A DNA stretch of 64,000 bases from Chitinophagales bacterium (lineage in GTDB: Bacteria; Bacteroidota; Bacteroidia; Chitinophagales; Saprospiraceae), in contig JAAFJN010000005.1 of the NCBI GenBank assembly GCA_013298845.1, positions 1 through 64,000 of the forward strand, read 5' to 3'. The translations under genes were made by a program, and so were the position numbers. Below the pieces are notes generated by a model. That model was not told the DNA's origin and did not search any database. It was given only the letters and a program-made list of their open reading frames with translations. Position 1 is the stretch's first letter. The number at the start of each line of letters is the position of its first letter. Shown here piece by piece: positions 62,951-64,000 of the stretch.

Positions 62951-63583
62951 ATGTATCTTGTTAAAACGCCGAAACTCGTTCAGGCACTGATGCCTGCCTA
63001 CCTCTGGAAGGTAAATACCAGCGAAAAAGTGATTCACCTCACTTTTGACGACGGTCCCGTTCCCGAAATTACACCCTGGGTACTCGATACCCTGGCCCAA
63101 TATAATGCCAAAGCCACGTTTTTTTGCGTGGGTGAAAACGTAGAACGCAACCCCGATCTTTACCAGCGCATTCTGCGGGAAGGACACAGCACAGGAAACC
63201 ACACTTTTAACCACGTTAACGGCTGGGAAACGGAAAATTTGCCCTATTTTCACAATATTCGCCACTGTGCCCGCCTCGTCAAAAGTCCGTTGTTCCGGCC
63301 TCCTTACGGCCGAATTACCCCCGCGCAACGCATGTTTTTGGAGCGACACTACCGCATTGTCATGTGGGATGTGCTCAGCGGCGACTTTGACCCGGAGTTA
63401 TCGCCCGAACAATGCCTGCTCAACGTCACCGAAAACGCCCGCCGAGGTTCCATTGTTGTTATGCACGACAGCGTGAAGGCATCACCCAAATTGCGGTACA
63501 TTCTTCCCCGTGTTTTGGAACACTTTTCGGGTCGGGGTTATAGTTTTGATCTTATTTCGCAGGAAACCCTGGTAGCGCATTAG
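62951..63583 (+). CDS. Polysaccharide deacetylase (NodB domain)
   Basis: The NodB motifs are in place: TFDDGP with D33 and D34, the metal histidines H84 and H88 in GNHTFNH, RPPYGR, and VVMHD near 175. It is a single-domain protein of 210 residues without a signal peptide, so it acts in the cytoplasm or on a lipid-linked or internal substrate. Such proteins remove acetyl groups from N-acetylglucosamine units. It lies 46 bases ahead of the next gene's start region and is divergent from gltX. Confidence 0.92.
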   Translation: MYLVKTPKLVQALMPAYLWKVNTSEKVIHLTFDDGPVPEITPWVLDTLAQYNAKATFFCVGENVERNPDLYQRILREGHSTGNHTFNHVNGWETENLPYFHNIRHCARLVKSPLFRPPYGRITPAQRMFLERHYRIVMWDVLSGDFDPELSPEQCLLNVTENARRGSIVVMHDSVKASPKLRYILPRVLEHFSGRGYSFDLISQETLVAH

Positions 63584-63613
63584 TAAAACGCCTTGTACTT
63601 GCGCCCGAGTACC

Positions 63614-63621
63614 TACCTTTG
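63614..63621 (+). promoter_or_regulatory. TAnnTTTG promoter box of the last gene
   Basis: TACCTTTG eight bases before the ATG at 63630, predicting a very short leader. Confidence 0.65.
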
Positions 63622-63629
63622 CGCCGCCC

Positions 63630-64000
63630 ATGCAGCGCATTCAGTACATCATTGACACCCTGATACAGTTTAGAAACCGTGTCCGCAGCAACCGCTACCT
63701 CAATTTGGGGGTAAAAGTGGGTGTTACGGTGTTGTTGGTACTGGTGTTGTACTACGAAATAAGTCACCATCAGCACATTTCGGAGGTGTGGGATGCTTTC
63801 GTCACCCAATGTCATTCGGTGAATATCAGTTATTTGATCGCTGTATTGATCCTTATGCCGCTGAATTGGCTGGCGGAAACGGAAAAATGGCGGCAATTTG
63901 TGGCGCGTTACGAATATATGCCGCGCGGACGGGCATTTATGGCCGTGCTCACCGGCGTTACTTTTTCGTTGTTTACGCCCAATCGGGTGGGTGAATACGG
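63630..64000 (+). CDS. Flippase-like membrane protein, UPF0104/LPG-synthase TM family (partial)
   Basis: The first 123 residues are present; the window edge cuts the gene. It starts MQRIQYIIDTLIQFRNRVR and continues with two membrane helices (VGVTVLLVLVLYYEI and ISYLIAVLILMPLNWLAE). The segment FSLFTPNRVGEY is the family hallmark of lysylphosphatidylglycerol-synthase transmembrane/UPF0104 proteins, which have eight or so helices. Family members are thought to move lipids or polyprenyl-linked compounds. The companion deacetylase points to envelope polysaccharide work. Confidence 0.8.
   Translation, partial: MQRIQYIIDTLIQFRNRVRSNRYLNLGVKVGVTVLLVLVLYYEISHHQHISEVWDAFVTQCHSVNISYLIAVLILMPLNWLAETEKWRQFVARYEYMPRGRAFMAVLTGVTFSLFTPNRVGEY

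Overview
The window reads as chromosomal DNA of a Bacteroidota bacterium, most likely a Saprospiria-type organism (Haliscomenobacter/Lewinella-like; the genus is inference). The signs are several type IX secretion (T9SS) cargo proteins with C-terminal sorting domains, a PorP/SprF protein, outer-membrane receptors with a carboxypeptidase-regulatory-like N-terminus, and many -7 boxes of the Bacteroidota form TAnnTTTG placed directly before genes, often leaving almost no 5' leader. Coding density is ordinary. I saw no tRNA, rRNA, CRISPR array, integrase or intact IS element.

Layout. 0.2-6 kb: a glycosyltransferase fused to a degenerate sugar-transferase region, a convergent outer-membrane beta-barrel receptor and a divergent TlpA-like thioredoxin. 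6-7.1 kb: an AT-rich lipoprotein gene between two near-identical 67-bp direct repeats and heptad repeats. 7.1-13.8 kb: a complete Wadjet anti-plasmid operon jetABCD (SMC-like ATPase, kleisin, KITE and Toprim nuclease subunits). 13.9-16.6 kb: a sigma-54 response regulator with its histidine kinase. 16.8-24.2 kb: patatin-BamA-like protein, lamin-tail T9SS cargo, a hairpin-rich repeat array, a DEAD-box helicase, a sodium:solute symporter and a small membrane protein. 24.2-28.3 kb: ECF sigma factor with a membrane partner, then a 923-aa T9SS surface protein. 28.5-33.5 kb: a protein of unknown family, two tiny genes resembling a broken nucleotidyltransferase pair, an OmpA protein, and an EcoRV-like restriction-modification system. 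33.5-39.5 kb: membrane adenylate cyclase, glutamate racemase, ArsR/DUF6428 pair, TPR protein and a CsgG-like secreted protein. 39.5-47 kb: a repeat-rich accessory stretch with small lipoprotein and hypothetical genes, a serine hydrolase behind a duplicated promoter block, a gene remnant, an unknown 494-aa protein and a DUF72 protein. 47-51.5 kb: TonB-dependent receptor followed by a T9SS alpha/beta-hydrolase-like protein. 51.5-61.2 kb: an operon of a 2649-aa adhesin-like T9SS type B protein, PorP/SprF and hemD. 61.3-64 kb: gltX, a polysaccharide deacetylase and the start of a flippase-like membrane protein cut by the window edge.

How it works together. Two unrelated DNA-defence systems are present about 18 kb apart: Wadjet, which cuts small circular DNA, and an EcoRV-type system that by conserved active-site and recognition-loop residues should cut GATATC. 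A second theme is cell-surface export: four T9SS cargoes and one PorP/SprF partner. A third theme is non-coding: short heptanucleotide-periodic repeats recur at several intergenic loci, there is a palindromic cassette whose ends are the stop codons of two convergent genes, and a 185-bp promoter-containing block is tandemly duplicated. The heptad repeats and repeat-bounded gene are the least explained structures here. All positions and family calls come from reading the sequence; no search was run.
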